Source of the DNA: Oidiodendron maius Zn
Lineage: Eukaryota > Ascomycota > Leotiomycetes > Myxotrichaceae
Reading direction: 5' to 3'
DNA: 64,000 nt
Assembly: GCA_000827325.1 (NCBI GenBank)
Contig: KN832893.1
Coordinates: 1-64,000 of the forward strand
Positions 1 to 10,459 of the stretch are shown here, one piece after another; within the stretch, counting starts at the first letter, position 1; each line of letters opens with the position of its first letter. Under the pieces are notes generated by a model that did no database searches, had not been told where the DNA came from, and saw nothing but the letters and a program-made list of their open reading frames with translations. A program made the position numbers and the translations under genes.

Positions 1-477
1 GACTAGTACAATCACCATAACCCTCCAGTCCTTATATAGATTTCTTCACTTAACGAGAGCTCCGAGTGTTTGTCGGTTAACGAGAGCTCCGATAGATGTT
101 TCGTGGGTCCTTCGAGTGACCGTCGTCGCGCCTGCGATCTCGATGCTCTTAGGTGAAAATTTTTCATACACCCCAGAGGTGTCCTGTCGTACGACTAGGC
201 AGCGGTTCCACGTCACCTCTGCATCGCAGTGATCGAAGGCCTATTCCCTAGGTAGGTAGTCGTATGTCGGATGGTTTTTATACCCATTTTGATGGTAGTC
301 CTCTGTTCTGGGTGGCAGCTCATCACCAGCGTCGTACGGGCGCAACCCCGTCGTACAACCAGCGACGCCCACACCAGCTCCATCGAATACGCTGGTCTCC
401 CGTTGGCTCTATAATAATATCGCAATCATAGGTTCGTAGCCAGCACTATATACAGGTAGGAGTTCAACTTTTGCTGG
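1..477. other. Non-coding left edge
   Basis: I see no supportable gene here. A 16-bp motif beginning TTAACGAGAGC occurs twice in direct orientation, at 50-65 and 77-92. Base composition is mixed, unlike the AT-rich block that starts abruptly near 478, so this segment is probably flanking DNA or another element into which the retrotransposon relic is set. Confidence 0.4.
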
Positions 478-480
478 CCT

Positions 481-569
481 ATCTCTATATTACTTAATAG
501 TTAATATAACTAAGTTTCATCTTAATATCTAATTATAACCTATATATTACTCTAACCTTAGTTTAATAG
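481..569 (+). repeat. 5' LTR fragment of copia relic
   Basis: About 89 bp that recurs at 1821-1909 with only a few mismatches, mostly C/T differences. The left part of the LTR is missing; the sequence changes abruptly at about 478. Confidence 0.65.
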
Positions 570-1463
570 ATTATAAACTCTAGTAGCCTTAGGATAGTTC
601 AGAATTATAGACTTAACTTAATTTAACTTAATACTACTACTCTATCTATTTACAATTATATTAATTAATTAAAGCTTACTCTATCTCCCTATATCTATAT
701 AGCTAGAGAAAGAAGAGGACTATAAAAACTAGAAGGATAATATAACTCTATTCTTAGGGTTAAAGGGGCTAGATAAGTATATCTAGCCTAAGAATACTAG
801 TAATACTAGTAATCCTAAATCTAAGGAGTTAAAGAAGAAGGAGATAGAGTAAAGGATAGCTTATATAATATATATAATATCAATTTAAGGATCAATATAT
901 AAAGGGCTAGTAGTAGTAATTAAGGGTATAAAAGATCTAGCTAAAATAATATAACTATTTAATAAGAGATATACCTTAACTAGATAGAATCTAAAGTATA
1001 AGTATTTAACTAAGTATTATATACTTAGAGTTAAATATTATAATTTAATTAGGGCCTTTATTGACTAGTTTAAGCTATTAAAGATAAAGCTTGAAACTAT
1101 AGGTTTTAAAGAGTTAGATAAGGTCTATATAATAGACTTTATAACCCTTCTAGATATATAATATCTAGTCTAGATAAACTAATAGAGATCTGATATATAA
1201 TTAAATCTACTAACTCTACTAAACCTAATCTCTAATATCTTTAATAAATTACAGAAAGCTAAACAGCTATTAGTTATACTATATAGTAGTAAATTAGACT
1301 TTAAGAAAGGATATAAAGGGAGTAAAGGAGTAATTAAGAAATATAGCTTCTATAGAAAGTAGGGCTATAATATCAATAGCTATTAGGAAAAACACTCTAA
1401 ATAAAGATTAGCTAGATAGGATAAAGATAGCTATCTAGCTATACTATTAATATAGGTAAATAT

Positions 1464-1630
1464 AGTACTAATTAGATAAATATAATACTATAGATAGATA
1501 TAGCTCTAATTAGATAGATATAGTATTATAGATAGATATAGTATTAATTAAATAAATATAATACTATAAGTAGGTATAGTACTAATTAGATAGATATAAT
1601 ACTATAAGTAAGTATAGTACTAATAAGTAT
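1464..1630 (+). repeat. 38-bp tandem repeat, 4.4 copies
   Basis: Units begin at 1464, 1502, 1540, 1578 and 1616 (the last partial). Each is 38 bp and starts AGTACTAATTAGATA or a C/T variant. The array lies directly after the zinc-knuckle region of the decayed Gag. Inside each unit a roughly 19-bp half repeats imperfectly. Confidence 0.85.
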
Positions 1631-1820
1631 AAATTTTGAGGTATTTTTACTTAGAAATAGTTAAGAGTATATATATATTTAGCTAGAGGAGTATTAACTA
1701 GAGCCTTAAGTATATATTATATCCTTTAGGATTTAGGATCTAGGATTCAGAGGATTTATATAAGTTAGTAAGGTCTATATAAAGGGAGTCTTTACTCTAG
1801 TATATCTATATTCTTTAGTT

Positions 1821-1909
1821 ATCTCTATATTACTTAATAGTTAATATAACTAAGTTTTATCTTAATATCCAACTATAATCTATATATTACTCTAACTTTA
1901 GTTTAATAA
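1821..1909 (+). repeat. 3' LTR part of copia relic
   Basis: Direct repeat of 481-569. The 180 bp upstream contains a TATATAAAGGGAG box near 1779-1791, consistent with an LTR promoter, so the 3' LTR probably begins near 1640. Confidence 0.6.
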
Positions 1910-2992
1910 AAGCTTTAAATAATATTATATAATTAGTAATAAAACTAACTAAATAATAATAAAGACTAAGTAAAGATACTTTATATATATAAAGACTAAT
2001 ATATAAGAGTTTTATTTAACTTTAAGAAATATAGTTTACTTTATAATATTTTTAGTAAAGATTCTATAACTAAATAACTAAATAAAGTATTAATAATAAT
2101 ATATATAACTTTAATCTATTATAATATCTAATAAATAATTTTAAAGATATATTATAAAAGCTATTAAAGTTTTATAATTAAAATCTAAGTTATTTAAAGC
2201 TTTTATAAAATCTTAATAATTAATTATAATTTTAGATTATAGATAATTTCTTATTAGTTTTAAGAAAATAGTTTAAAATTATATATTTAATATTTATACT
2301 ATTTATATTAAAGTAATAAAGGCTTACTATATAGTAAGAAAGTAGCTATAAAATAGATAGTAAATTAGTTAACTATAAGATCTAAATAGAGTCTATTAAC
2401 TTCTTTAAGAGATTCTAGTAATATCTTTAGATTATAGCTTTATTAGTCTATATTAAATCTCTATATATTAAATATATTAATAGAAATACTATACTTTCTT
2501 ATATTTTTAATAGTATTTAAGATAGCTTAAATATTATATTTATAGAGCTTTTCTTATATACTTATAATATTAAGATACTAATTGTAATAGCCTAGCTACT
2601 ATAAGCTTTATGAAGGGAGGCAGTAGCTAGTTAAGGTACTATATTGATGAAGACAATTAAACTAAGGAGAGAAAAGCTCTCTGTGCAAACGATCAACTGT
2701 ATAAATACTGCTCGGCCTGGATTAAGCCTAGTGCCGAGGGGACATAGCGAATCGCTGGTGGCCGATCCGGTCCGCTAGTCCTAATCCGTCACCAATCCTC
2801 CTCAACCACCACGTCCGGATCCTGGCTGCTGCCAGCCTGGCAGAACCACACTGCCCTAGCCTGGCTGGGCCGTCACACTAATCTAGCTACTCTTTCCTAT
2901 ATAATATTATACAGAAATTCAAACCCATCTCTTTTAATCGAGGTAGCGCTCTAAAGAGTCTATGAATGATAGGAATCTCCTCTAGTCCACGC
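1910..2992. other. AT-rich decayed DNA then GC-rich segment
   Basis: 1910-2600 is more than 75% A+T by eye and full of stops in all frames; it looks like RIP-damaged repeat DNA of unknown family. 2640-2900 switches to GC-rich sequence with a TATAAATA box near 2700 and several GCCTGG motifs. It resembles the end of another retroelement but I could not assign it. Confidence 0.4.
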
Positions 2993-3958
2993 CTAGAAGC
3001 TTAGCATGGCCTTCGCCCTGTTCTCGAATGCTTGTTTCGCAGCGGGAATATCCGGTGCCAATAGGTCGAAACAATGCGGCAATCCAGGGTATAAATGAAA
3101 CTCAGTACTAATGTTTGCAGCCGCGATCCTGCCGGCGTACTTGATATCCTCGTCGCGGAAGATATCAAGCTCGCCAACGTCTATATATGTAGGTGGTAGC
3201 CCTTCGGTATTTTCAACACGCGCAGGTGCAGCGTATGGTGACACACCATCCTTCCCGGCCATGTCCCCCAACAATGCCGACCAGCCAGTAATATTGTCAA
3301 CAATCTTCCAGACAGTGAAAGGCTCGACGAGCTCCAGCGGTTTTGTATTACGGTCGTCAAGCATAGGATATACGAGTATCTGTTTGGCCAGCTTTGGAGA
3401 CAAGTTACGGTCTCGAGCCATCACAGCCACGCCCGCTGCGATTCCACCGCCACCACTCTCGCCGAGAATACCAATCCGAGAAGGGTCAATTTTGAATTCC
3501 TTTGCATGCTCTTGGAGCCAGACAAAAGCTGCATAGCAATCCTCACCAGGAGTTGGGTGAGCGTTCTCTGGAGCTAAACGGTATTCGACCGAGAAGATTT
3601 GCACTCCAGTCCGTGAGACATACTGCTTGAGCACATTGGAGAAGATCTTAACGCTTCCCATAATCATCCCACCCCCGTGGATATGCAGGATAGCAGGATT
3701 GGAAGCGCTACTGGTGTTCCGGCCTTTAAATTGGAATATCGGGATAGAGTGGCCATCATTAGCAAGAGCTGTATGCTCAGTTTCTTCTATTTTGTCCTCG
3801 CTGGTTTCCTTGAAGGCATCTAGTAACACTTCAAAGGCCTTGCCAGAAACTGTACGTCTTGATGCGATATCATGTGCTGGGAACTGGGGTGCTGAGGCTA
3901 GGACTGGAAGCAGGGGCTCGATGGCCTTGTAGAAGTCACGGTCATATTGAAGAGGCAT
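2993..3958 (-). CDS. HSL-family alpha/beta-hydrolase (esterase/lipase)
   Basis: Intronless ORF of 321 aa starting at an ATG (complement of 3956-3958). It has the hormone-sensitive-lipase family signature: oxyanion-hole HGGG at residues 94-97, nucleophile elbow GESGG with Ser168, catalytic Asp265 in GELDIFRDE and catalytic His295 in GLPHCFD. No signal peptide is evident, so it is probably intracellular. The family hydrolyses carboxylic esters of small or aromatic alcohols; the substrate cannot be read from sequence. It is the first intact gene after the retrotransposon relic and shares its strand with the homogentisate dioxygenase gene. Length and catalytic residues are normal for Abhydrolase_3, so it looks functional. 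Confidence 0.9.
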   Translation of the reverse strand: MPLQYDRDFYKAIEPLLPVLASAPQFPAHDIASRRTVSGKAFEVLLDAFKETSEDKIEETEHTALANDGHSIPIFQFKGRNTSSASNPAILHIHGGGMIMGSVKIFSNVLKQYVSRTGVQIFSVEYRLAPENAHPTPGEDCYAAFVWLQEHAKEFKIDPSRIGILGESGGGGIAAGVAVMARDRNLSPKLAKQILVYPMLDDRNTKPLELVEPFTVWKIVDNITGWSALLGDMAGKDGVSPYAAPARVENTEGLPPTYIDVGELDIFRDEDIKYAGRIAAANISTEFHLYPGLPHCFDLLAPDIPAAKQAFENRAKAMLSF

Positions 3959-4855
3959 GTCCGGAATAACGAGTTTATAAGACCTTACGGAGTTGAAAAA
4001 TGCCGTTCACTTGTAGTTTGAGAGTAAAATATTAGCTTGAGTGTTTCTTCGTGAAATATAAAATGGAGAGAGTGGTACAGCAGCAGGAATACTCTTATGA
4101 GGGGAACGCGGGCTGTCCCGGTATCCTACGTACGAGAACCTCCTAGATATTCCCCACAGTAGCTGGCTTTAGTAGCCGGCTTTGGTCCCAGTCAACACAC
4201 TGTGGAAGACGCAAATCTGTTAAATCGTCACAAAACAGATCAGCTGCGCGACAAATATTTCGCAGGATAGAGGGGTTAGTTGTGAAGATGAAGGACCAGA
4301 CGAAACTGAGAAATGGCATGAGAGTCGCTTCGCTCCCTTGCCGTATATTAACTTATTGCGGTTACAGGGAGGCTCCGGCTTCGGATTCAGCTTGCTTTCC
4401 CACCCCTATGCCGAATTTTTTGCCGTGCCGCATATAAACAAACGAATAAACTTGTGGCGTTGTTGAATTGATGTGTACTGAACTTAATGGCCTGTGGGTT
4501 ATTGCCGAAACACCGTGTAGTTAGTTGATAAGCGAAATCGATATTGCCGTGGTGGATCATTGGAGAGGCCAGAATGTGACGTATTGGGAAAACGGTGGCA
4601 ACCGCAAGATGGAAGGGAACATGGTCCAACTATACTAGCTCAGTTATACTGTAACCTTCCTCGGGAACATTTGAACAGAGTACAGGTCTTCATTGACATC
4701 CTCGACTAACTCTGCCCCACATCCTAGAGTGGCCCCTGGGAAGGGTTGTTTTGACAGCTCTTGGGTATATTGTAGAAGCCAGATCTTAAATTTCTGATTT
4801 TTCGTTACTGTGAAAAGCTACGTTTGTTACGATATTCTACTACGCAAGCAAGAAG
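3959..4855. other. Intergenic region
   Basis: Promoter side of the esterase gene plus non-coding DNA. An 80-codon minus-strand ORF at 4387-4629 has no recognisable features and I do not call it. Confidence 0.4.
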
Positions 4856-5246
4856 ATGAAACCAATCGCATCATTGAAACTCGACGTCCTGATCGTTGGA
4901 TATTTTCTGGGAGGCAAAAAGGAGTCGCTGAGCTGAAGTGGTGCATATCAGGTCGGTGCTGGTCTAACGATATCTGCTAATGCTACTCGTATTTTATACG
5001 ACAAGGGGCTGCGTGAACCTCTGGAGCATGTGGCACCCACATGAAGAGGGTCATCTTCAAGAAGTTCAACGATGGAGTGGTATTAGAGGAGCGCGTGTCG
5101 GAGATATAGAGATGCAACTTGGTGGTCCTAATTGGCAGATCCACCACACGGACTTGCACGACGTATTACTGAAGAAGGCCAAGGATATTGGCGCCAATAT
5201 CATCATGGTTCCTGACTACGACCTGCGTACCCATTTTGACCTCTGA
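4856..5246 (+). pseudogene. FAD-monooxygenase relic (salicylate hydroxylase-like)
   Basis: Three reading frames carry successive pieces of a class A flavin monooxygenase. An N-terminal LKLDVLIVG block at 4856-4935 ends in a stop. Then GAGLTISANATRIL through EHVAPT lies at about 4955-5041, ending in TGA. In a shifted frame MKRVIFKKFNDG follows, ending in TAG at 5107. After another shift comes LGGPNWQIHHTDLHDVLL, up to a final stop at 5246. Each piece aligns with the intact monooxygenase at 29745-31141, which carries ISANATRIL, MKRVVFKKFDDG and LGAPNWQIHRADLHEALL. The C-terminal half with the second FAD-binding GD motif is absent. It is a frameshifted, truncated paralogue lying downstream of the dioxygenase. 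Confidence 0.82.
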
Positions 5247-5442
5247 CCAAGATTATTTTTAAATTACAAGTTAATACATGTACTGTTACGCTTATTTGAA
5301 GGGTTACATGACTGGAGGTTATGAATTGCTTTAGGGATAAAACTAAGGATTACCACATCTTTCGAGTAATCTTACGCCCTTTCCATAGCTTTCAGAAACT
5401 TCATCGCCTCCTCATTCTTGCCAAATCTGTCCTTTAAGCAGG

Positions 5443-6900
5443 TTAGCAGGAAAATTCATCTACGACTTTTGTATTTAGACTCACAGGAAGTGAGTCCCAC
5501 ATTGACTCCGGGATATCATCTGTAACTAGCACGCCTGAATCTTGTAATGCCCACTTCGTGAATAACAGGCTCCGGCAGCTCTCAAGCATAAAGGTGAGTT
5601 GGTTTTGACCTACGCGCATTGCCCTCATTTCTGCATACATAGCTCCAACCGTGCGCTCGTCGGCATTGCCATGGGGTGTGAAGCCAGCTTCATAGCTCGC
5701 CCCTCCAGGGGAAAATACCTCAGAGCGACCGCCTGCATTCTCGGGTCCGTATATGCGGGCTAGAAACTCAGAGGAACAATTACGGTGGAAATATGGGGGC
5801 CGGAATGTGTTTTCGGCTACATCCCAACGTGGGCCAAAGATTAGGAAGTCGCATAAAGGCGCGTGCATATCGCGAGACTTTGCAGTCAGGACTGTATTGA
5901 TGGAGGGATCAGTGTGGTCGACTGATACTGTATTATGGTAGACAAACTTGCTAAGATCGTATTTGTAGGGAATATAGTTTCCGTGCCATGCTACCACATC
6001 GAAGGGACTGTGGTCTTGGTTAGTTTGGAAGTATTCGCCTCCTTGCTTGGAGACAATGCTCCACCATCCGGTTGATGAGGTGTCGATGTCAGCGCAGGGG
6101 AAAAGAAAGTCTCGGGCATTTGCTAAACCATAGCCCCCAAGAGGACCAAGCTCAGGAAGCTCCCATTTTGTGCCCCAAGTTTCGATGATATATCCTCTGG
6201 CCCCCTTTAGTGAATACTGATTGACAATATCAAGTTTGAAACGTAGGCCTTGCTGGATGACGCAGATTTCCGACGGTTGGAGATAGAGATGACCGAATTC
6301 AGTGCTGATATCCAGGTGGCCTTCCTGGGCCACTATCAAAAAGTCACCGTCCATGTTGACGAAGGCCTTGTTATGCATGTTGCTGTTGATGGCGAAGATA
6401 TGATAGGCAAGCCCTTCTCTAATGTTGGGCTGACCACTTCCACCAAGGGTATGAATCCCCCTAGTAAAATCTACAGGCCCACTATCTTGGTCTGGAATCT
6501 TGAATGCTGACCATGATACCTGTGATGGGATAGCATGCACTTTTTCTGTTGGGTGAAGAAATGAGGTCTCTAAAGTTGGGTTGTTATCAATCTTAGTAAA
6601 TTTGCCACGAACGCAAGCAGGACGACGACGGTACAGGAAGTTTCTCATTGACGCTGAGCGAGATGCTGCAAATGAAGTTCCTGTGATCTGCTCTGCATAC
6701 AGCCCATAAGGACACAACTGGGGTGAATTCTGGCCGATTGGCAAGGCGCCTGGGATAAATTCTGATTGATGTTCATTTCCAAAACCCTGCAGATACTTGT
6801 ATGGGTCTTCAGGGCGCGTAACCACGTTGGAGCGAGCATCAGTCCAATGGAATAGGGCTTGCATATTGAGTTGAACTTGGAGTGTAGCCGTTTCGCCCAT
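5443..6900 (-). CDS. hmgA: Homogentisate 1,2-dioxygenase
   Basis: Single-exon gene of 485 aa. I start at the ATG at 6900 (MGETATLQ); the open frame upstream has no better ATG. The enzyme opens the ring of homogentisate to maleylacetoacetate with a mononuclear Fe(II). The ligand set is intact: His372 and Glu378 in YFHRNCSSEF and His410 in FTPHGNAD, matching His335/Glu341/His371 of the human enzyme, plus the active-site His329 in VDHTDPS (human His292). The family block YLQGFGNEHQSE follows a 25-30 residue N-terminal extension. The neighbouring fumarylacetoacetase and maleylacetoacetate isomerase genes usual in fungal tyrosine/phenylacetate clusters are not seen. It is divergent from the MFS gene across about 520 bp, so a shared promoter is likely. 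Confidence 0.95.
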   Translation of the reverse strand: MGETATLQVQLNMQALFHWTDARSNVVTRPEDPYKYLQGFGNEHQSEFIPGALPIGQNSPQLCPYGLYAEQITGTSFAASRSASMRNFLYRRRPACVRGKFTKIDNNPTLETSFLHPTEKVHAIPSQVSWSAFKIPDQDSGPVDFTRGIHTLGGSGQPNIREGLAYHIFAINSNMHNKAFVNMDGDFLIVAQEGHLDISTEFGHLYLQPSEICVIQQGLRFKLDIVNQYSLKGARGYIIETWGTKWELPELGPLGGYGLANARDFLFPCADIDTSSTGWWSIVSKQGGEYFQTNQDHSPFDVVAWHGNYIPYKYDLSKFVYHNTVSVDHTDPSINTVLTAKSRDMHAPLCDFLIFGPRWDVAENTFRPPYFHRNCSSEFLARIYGPENAGGRSEVFSPGGASYEAGFTPHGNADERTVGAMYAEMRAMRVGQNQLTFMLESCRSLLFTKWALQDSGVLVTDDIPESMWDSLPVSLNTKVVDEFSC

Positions 6901-7420
6901 CTTGAAGTGCGACTTGTGGAGAGTAATATGCAGAAAAGTGTGGCTGGTTCTTGATAACCTGGCGGGGGGATAAAAACATATCAAAAGTCGGAGTAGATTT
7001 GGCTTGCCAAAGTGGGACGCATAATTATTGCAAAATAAATCAACCTAGTCATGTCTTAATTTGGAACGGAATGGAAGGTGGAAATGTCCGCGACCTCGGG
7101 ATGTCGATATTCGTAAGTTCCAGCCGAAACGCCGTATTGAAATGCCGTGCCCACAACGGCTATTTGCGAACCCCAAGCCTAGATCTGGCCAGTCCCCAAT
7201 TTGAGGCAAAACACGCTTTATCTAATGAACTTCAAGCTAGCAAGCCAAGAGTTCCCCAGATGCGGGGATCTCCATGCCAGGAGGGACTAATGCACCTGTC
7301 CCGTCTTGCTCGGTTTGGGGTTAATATACGACTCCATTTCCTATAGAGTCATTCTCAAGCTCCTTAATCTTCCTCGCTGTAATACTTACATTACTCAACA
7401 TATATTACAATTTCTCTGCG
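6901..7420. promoter_or_regulatory. Divergent intergenic region, hmgA-like and MFS genes
   Basis: 520 bp lie between the start codons of two divergently transcribed genes. A TTAATATACG element near 7321 is a candidate TATA box for the MFS gene, about 100 bp before its ATG. No operator can be assigned by eye. Joint control of ring cleavage and transport is inferred from the arrangement. Confidence 0.45.
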
Positions 7421-9259
7421 ATGGGTCTCGGCGTTCTTGAAGTGCGCGGGACAGCGAAGGGCCATCATGTGCCTGGCACTGTTCTACTGGATACTCTCGA
7501 CGCAAGTGCAGAAGTCAACGTTGAGCTCGAGGCAGCCGGCCTCAAAAAAGGATCCGGAAAGAATTCAGAGATCATTTTGGTTCCCCAGCCATCTAGCGAC
7601 CCAAATGATCCTCTCAATTGGCCTCTGTGGCAGCGAGATCTAATTCTCCTTCTTTACTGCTTCTGCACAATGTGTTGCATCGGAGGGTACGATACATACC
7701 CACTGCATCAGATTAAAACCTACAAAGTCTAACCGCGCAATAGTGTTGGACCGATCTTGTCATCCATGGCTATTCCTTTCATAATGGAATGGGGAATTAC
7801 TTTTACAGATGTATCTCTCCTCACCGGTTATCAGCTCTGTGCCGTCGGTGCTGTTGGTGTAGTAGTGTCTGCTTGTGCTCGTAAATTTGGAAAACGGCCA
7901 ACACTCCTTTGGTCCATCAGTTGTGCGTTTGCAGGCACTGTTTGGGGCGGGGTTGCAAAATCCTACGGGTCATTGGTTGGTGCCAGAGTCCTCCAAGGTC
8001 TCGGTATTGCTATGTTCGAGAGCGTCACCTATGCTATCATTGGCGACTTGTATCATGTGCATCAAAGAGGAACTCGCATGACTTACTATATCCTAGCCCA
8101 ATCCGGCCTTGCTCAGTTCCCTACGGTAATTGCTGGAAAGATCACTACAGATCTCGGCTGGCGATGGGTGTTCTACCTCCTGTCCATCTTCATGGGCCTG
8201 GGTTGGGCACTCTCTATCTTCTTCGGGTGGGAGACTGTATACAATCGCAACGCGATGTACAACCTTGATACTAGCTCCCGAAGTGTGAGCCACTCCCCAC
8301 TACCCAAGTGTGGTATTTGCGCTAATATACATATACAGAAAGTAGATAAAGCCATACAGCCCAATAGTAAGGGAAGCACCCATGAAGTTGAAGACATTGG
8401 AAAAACCCCGACTTTAGAGACAGTGGTCACAGCAACGACAGGTGGCGAACGCATTCGTGAAACATATTTCCAGAGAATAAAACCTTTCCACGGGGTATTC
8501 ACCGAGGATGCCCTCTGGAAGATGATTGTCAGACCGTTCTACGTCTTACTGAACCCAGCCGTTTTGTGGGCGTGCATCATTATCGCGTTCACTACTGTTT
8601 GGATTATTGTTATATCCTTCTGCATTGCCCAGGCATTTTCCGTACCACCTTTCTTGCTCAATACTGCGCAACTGGGATACGTCTCCGCAGGTCCCTTGGT
8701 GGGTGGCCTATTGGGCTGTATTTCCTGCGGCCTCATATGCGATCCGCTTGCCCGATATCTTACCAGAAAAAACAACGGAATATATGAGCCTGAGTTCCGT
8801 TTACCTATGATGATTTTCGTGCCAATTGTATCCACTGTTGGCTACTTTCTGTTTGGCAACTTAATCCAGCAAGGTCAGAGCCCTGTTGGTGCATCCGTCA
8901 TGTTCGGCCTCGTCTTCGTCTCGGTACAGTTCTGTGCAGTTTCCACAGGTGCTTACATTGTCGACGCTTTCCGTGACATTAGCGTTGAGACTTTTGTTAT
9001 CTCGATGACTTTCAAGAACTTCATCTTCTTTGCATTCACCTGTAAGTAGTATCGTGAATAGAGTTTCCTAAGTGCCGGATTGCTGATGAGGTGTTTAGTC
9101 TTCTTAAATGAATGGTTTGCATCCTGGGGCCCTGCTAAGATGTTCAATACTATTGGAGGGATCCAGCTTGCATTGTCATTGACAACCATTCCGGTTTACG
9201 TATACGGCAAGAGGATTAGAGCTTGGTGGCACGCTCATGATTTGCTGAGAAAAAACTAG
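7421..9259 (+). CDS. MFS transporter, 12-TM type
   Basis: Spliced gene: exons 7421-7686, 7744-9041 and 9099-9259, with 57-nt introns at 7687-7743 and 9042-9098 (574 aa). A further 54-nt candidate intron at 8285-8338 (GTGAGC...ACAG) keeps the frame; removing it gives 556 aa and deletes a non-conserved loop, so I favour splicing. The cytosolic N-terminus ends in DPNDPLNWPLW, a signature of fungal DHA1-type drug/metabolite facilitators. GARVLQGLGIAMFES is the conserved loop/TM region, and a large central cytosolic loop separates two six-helix halves. Predicted location is the plasma membrane. Placement against the dioxygenase suggests uptake or efflux of an aromatic compound, but the substrate is unknown. 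Confidence 0.87.
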
Positions 9260-10455
9260 GATGGAAATCTTTTGTGGAATACTCAGGAAGATCATAGTTG
9301 CGCATGTTGTAGTCGGGTATCAAGGTAAACACTTAGTTATACTGACAAGTAAGTGATGTAGAGACAACTAGTCTTTATGCTCGATACTGGGCACTCAATT
9401 GAGTCATTAAATAGTCTCCCACAGTATCACGGTATAGGCAGCAATGGCTAGCCTCGCAGGCACCAGTATCACAAGTGCAGTATGTACCTGAAGCTCTGAC
9501 ATAGTCAATAAAATCTATAGCTAATAAGTATTCGGTTAATCCTCGATATTTTAACACATGGTGTAGTAGCTTAGCAGAAAGTGCCATGTAGGATATAATT
9601 AAGTGTGGCCTGTATTACCGAAATAATACATATTATCTGTTGACTGTGGCCTAGGATTAATGTGACAGTGTACGCAACATTAACTTATGTGTCACAGGCG
9701 AGTTGATTATGTAACCTCTTCGGTATAAGTTAGTTATAAGGTAGCTCCTCTCCAGTTTTAAGAATCTAGTCGTCAACTCCACCTAATATGTTGTCAACAT
9801 TATCGGGACCTGTTATTTGTAAAGAATATTAACGAAAGGAGCCAATTACTCGGAATAAAACCTAAAGCCTGGCAACAGTTCTACCAGGCTTTTTCGTCTA
9901 TTTATATGAACATCAATCTCGTCCCCTTAGAACAACTTTACGAGCATGAAACGCACCACAGTAGGAGTTTGAATGTGGATAACAATTGTGTTATTCCAAG
10001 ATCTGTGCCATTTATCAAAATGTCTACAAAGTTAAATAAATTTGTTATACTTTTGATTAATGTTTATGTCTGCGACTTAGTTCAATTCTGTATGGAAGTA
10101 CTGTAATAATTTTCCGCCTATGAAATATGGCAGTCTAGCACTTTATTATCTAACGTGTTGGAATGCCATCTACCTCTGCCACATGTGTTATTCATCGGGA
10201 TCAAGGCTTAGATCGAGGCTTAGATAATAGATTAGAAGCTATAGAAGCTACAGGATTTAGGTCCTTAATATAGATTCTGAAAGTCTATATTTGGCACACT
10301 CCTTTGGATCAGCTGAGTGTTATATGGTATGACAGACCAATCAACTCAGACTTCACTCAAGCTTTTATATGCAGTATCAACGTGTCAGGTACCTCACACA
10401 CCAACATCGCGAATCCCACATAAGATAATGGCTTACTCTGATCTGGATAAAACTT
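9260..10455. other. Intergenic region with dispersed-repeat copy
   Basis: No credible gene. 9298-9540 resembles 24040-24310 (see repeat entries). The rest is AT-rich; a 66-codon ORF at 9906-10106 has no protein-like features. Confidence 0.4.
9298..9540 (+). repeat. Dispersed repeat, copy 1
   Basis: Shares ordered blocks with 24040-24310: GCGCATGTTGTAGTCG, ATCAAGGT, AGTTATACTGAC, AGAGACAACTA and a closing TACCTGAAGC block. It starts about 40 bp after the MFS stop codon. The family is unknown. Confidence 0.5.
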
Positions 10456-10459
10456 CCTC

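Larger units (their letters stand above)
478..1909 (+). mobile_element. RIP-decayed Ty1/copia retrotransposon relic
   Basis: An extremely AT-rich block bracketed by direct repeats at 481-569 and 1821-1909, read as a 5' LTR fragment and the matching part of a 3' LTR. Translation from about 703 to 1450 gives a mutated copia Gag: a YKxWKDNITLFLGLKGLD-like N-terminal block near 721-780, and near 1342-1395 a stretch laid out like the CX2CX4HX4C zinc knuckle with its cysteines changed to Tyr or Ser. Almost all stops are TAG or TAA where Gag normally has Trp or Gln, as expected of C-to-T decay by RIP. No protease, integrase or reverse transcriptase is visible, so the copy is internally deleted as well as mutated. 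Confidence 0.72.

Noticed and set aside
3111-3536. 141-codon ORF antisense to the HSL esterase
   Set aside because: The esterase frame carries a complete catalytic triad; the antisense frame shows no motifs.
6645-6839. Small ORFs inside and antisense to the homogentisate dioxygenase
   Set aside because: Shadow frames of a highly conserved gene; no independent support.
9906-10106. 66-codon ORF in AT-rich intergenic DNA
   Set aside because: No signal peptide, motifs or supporting context; length expected by chance.
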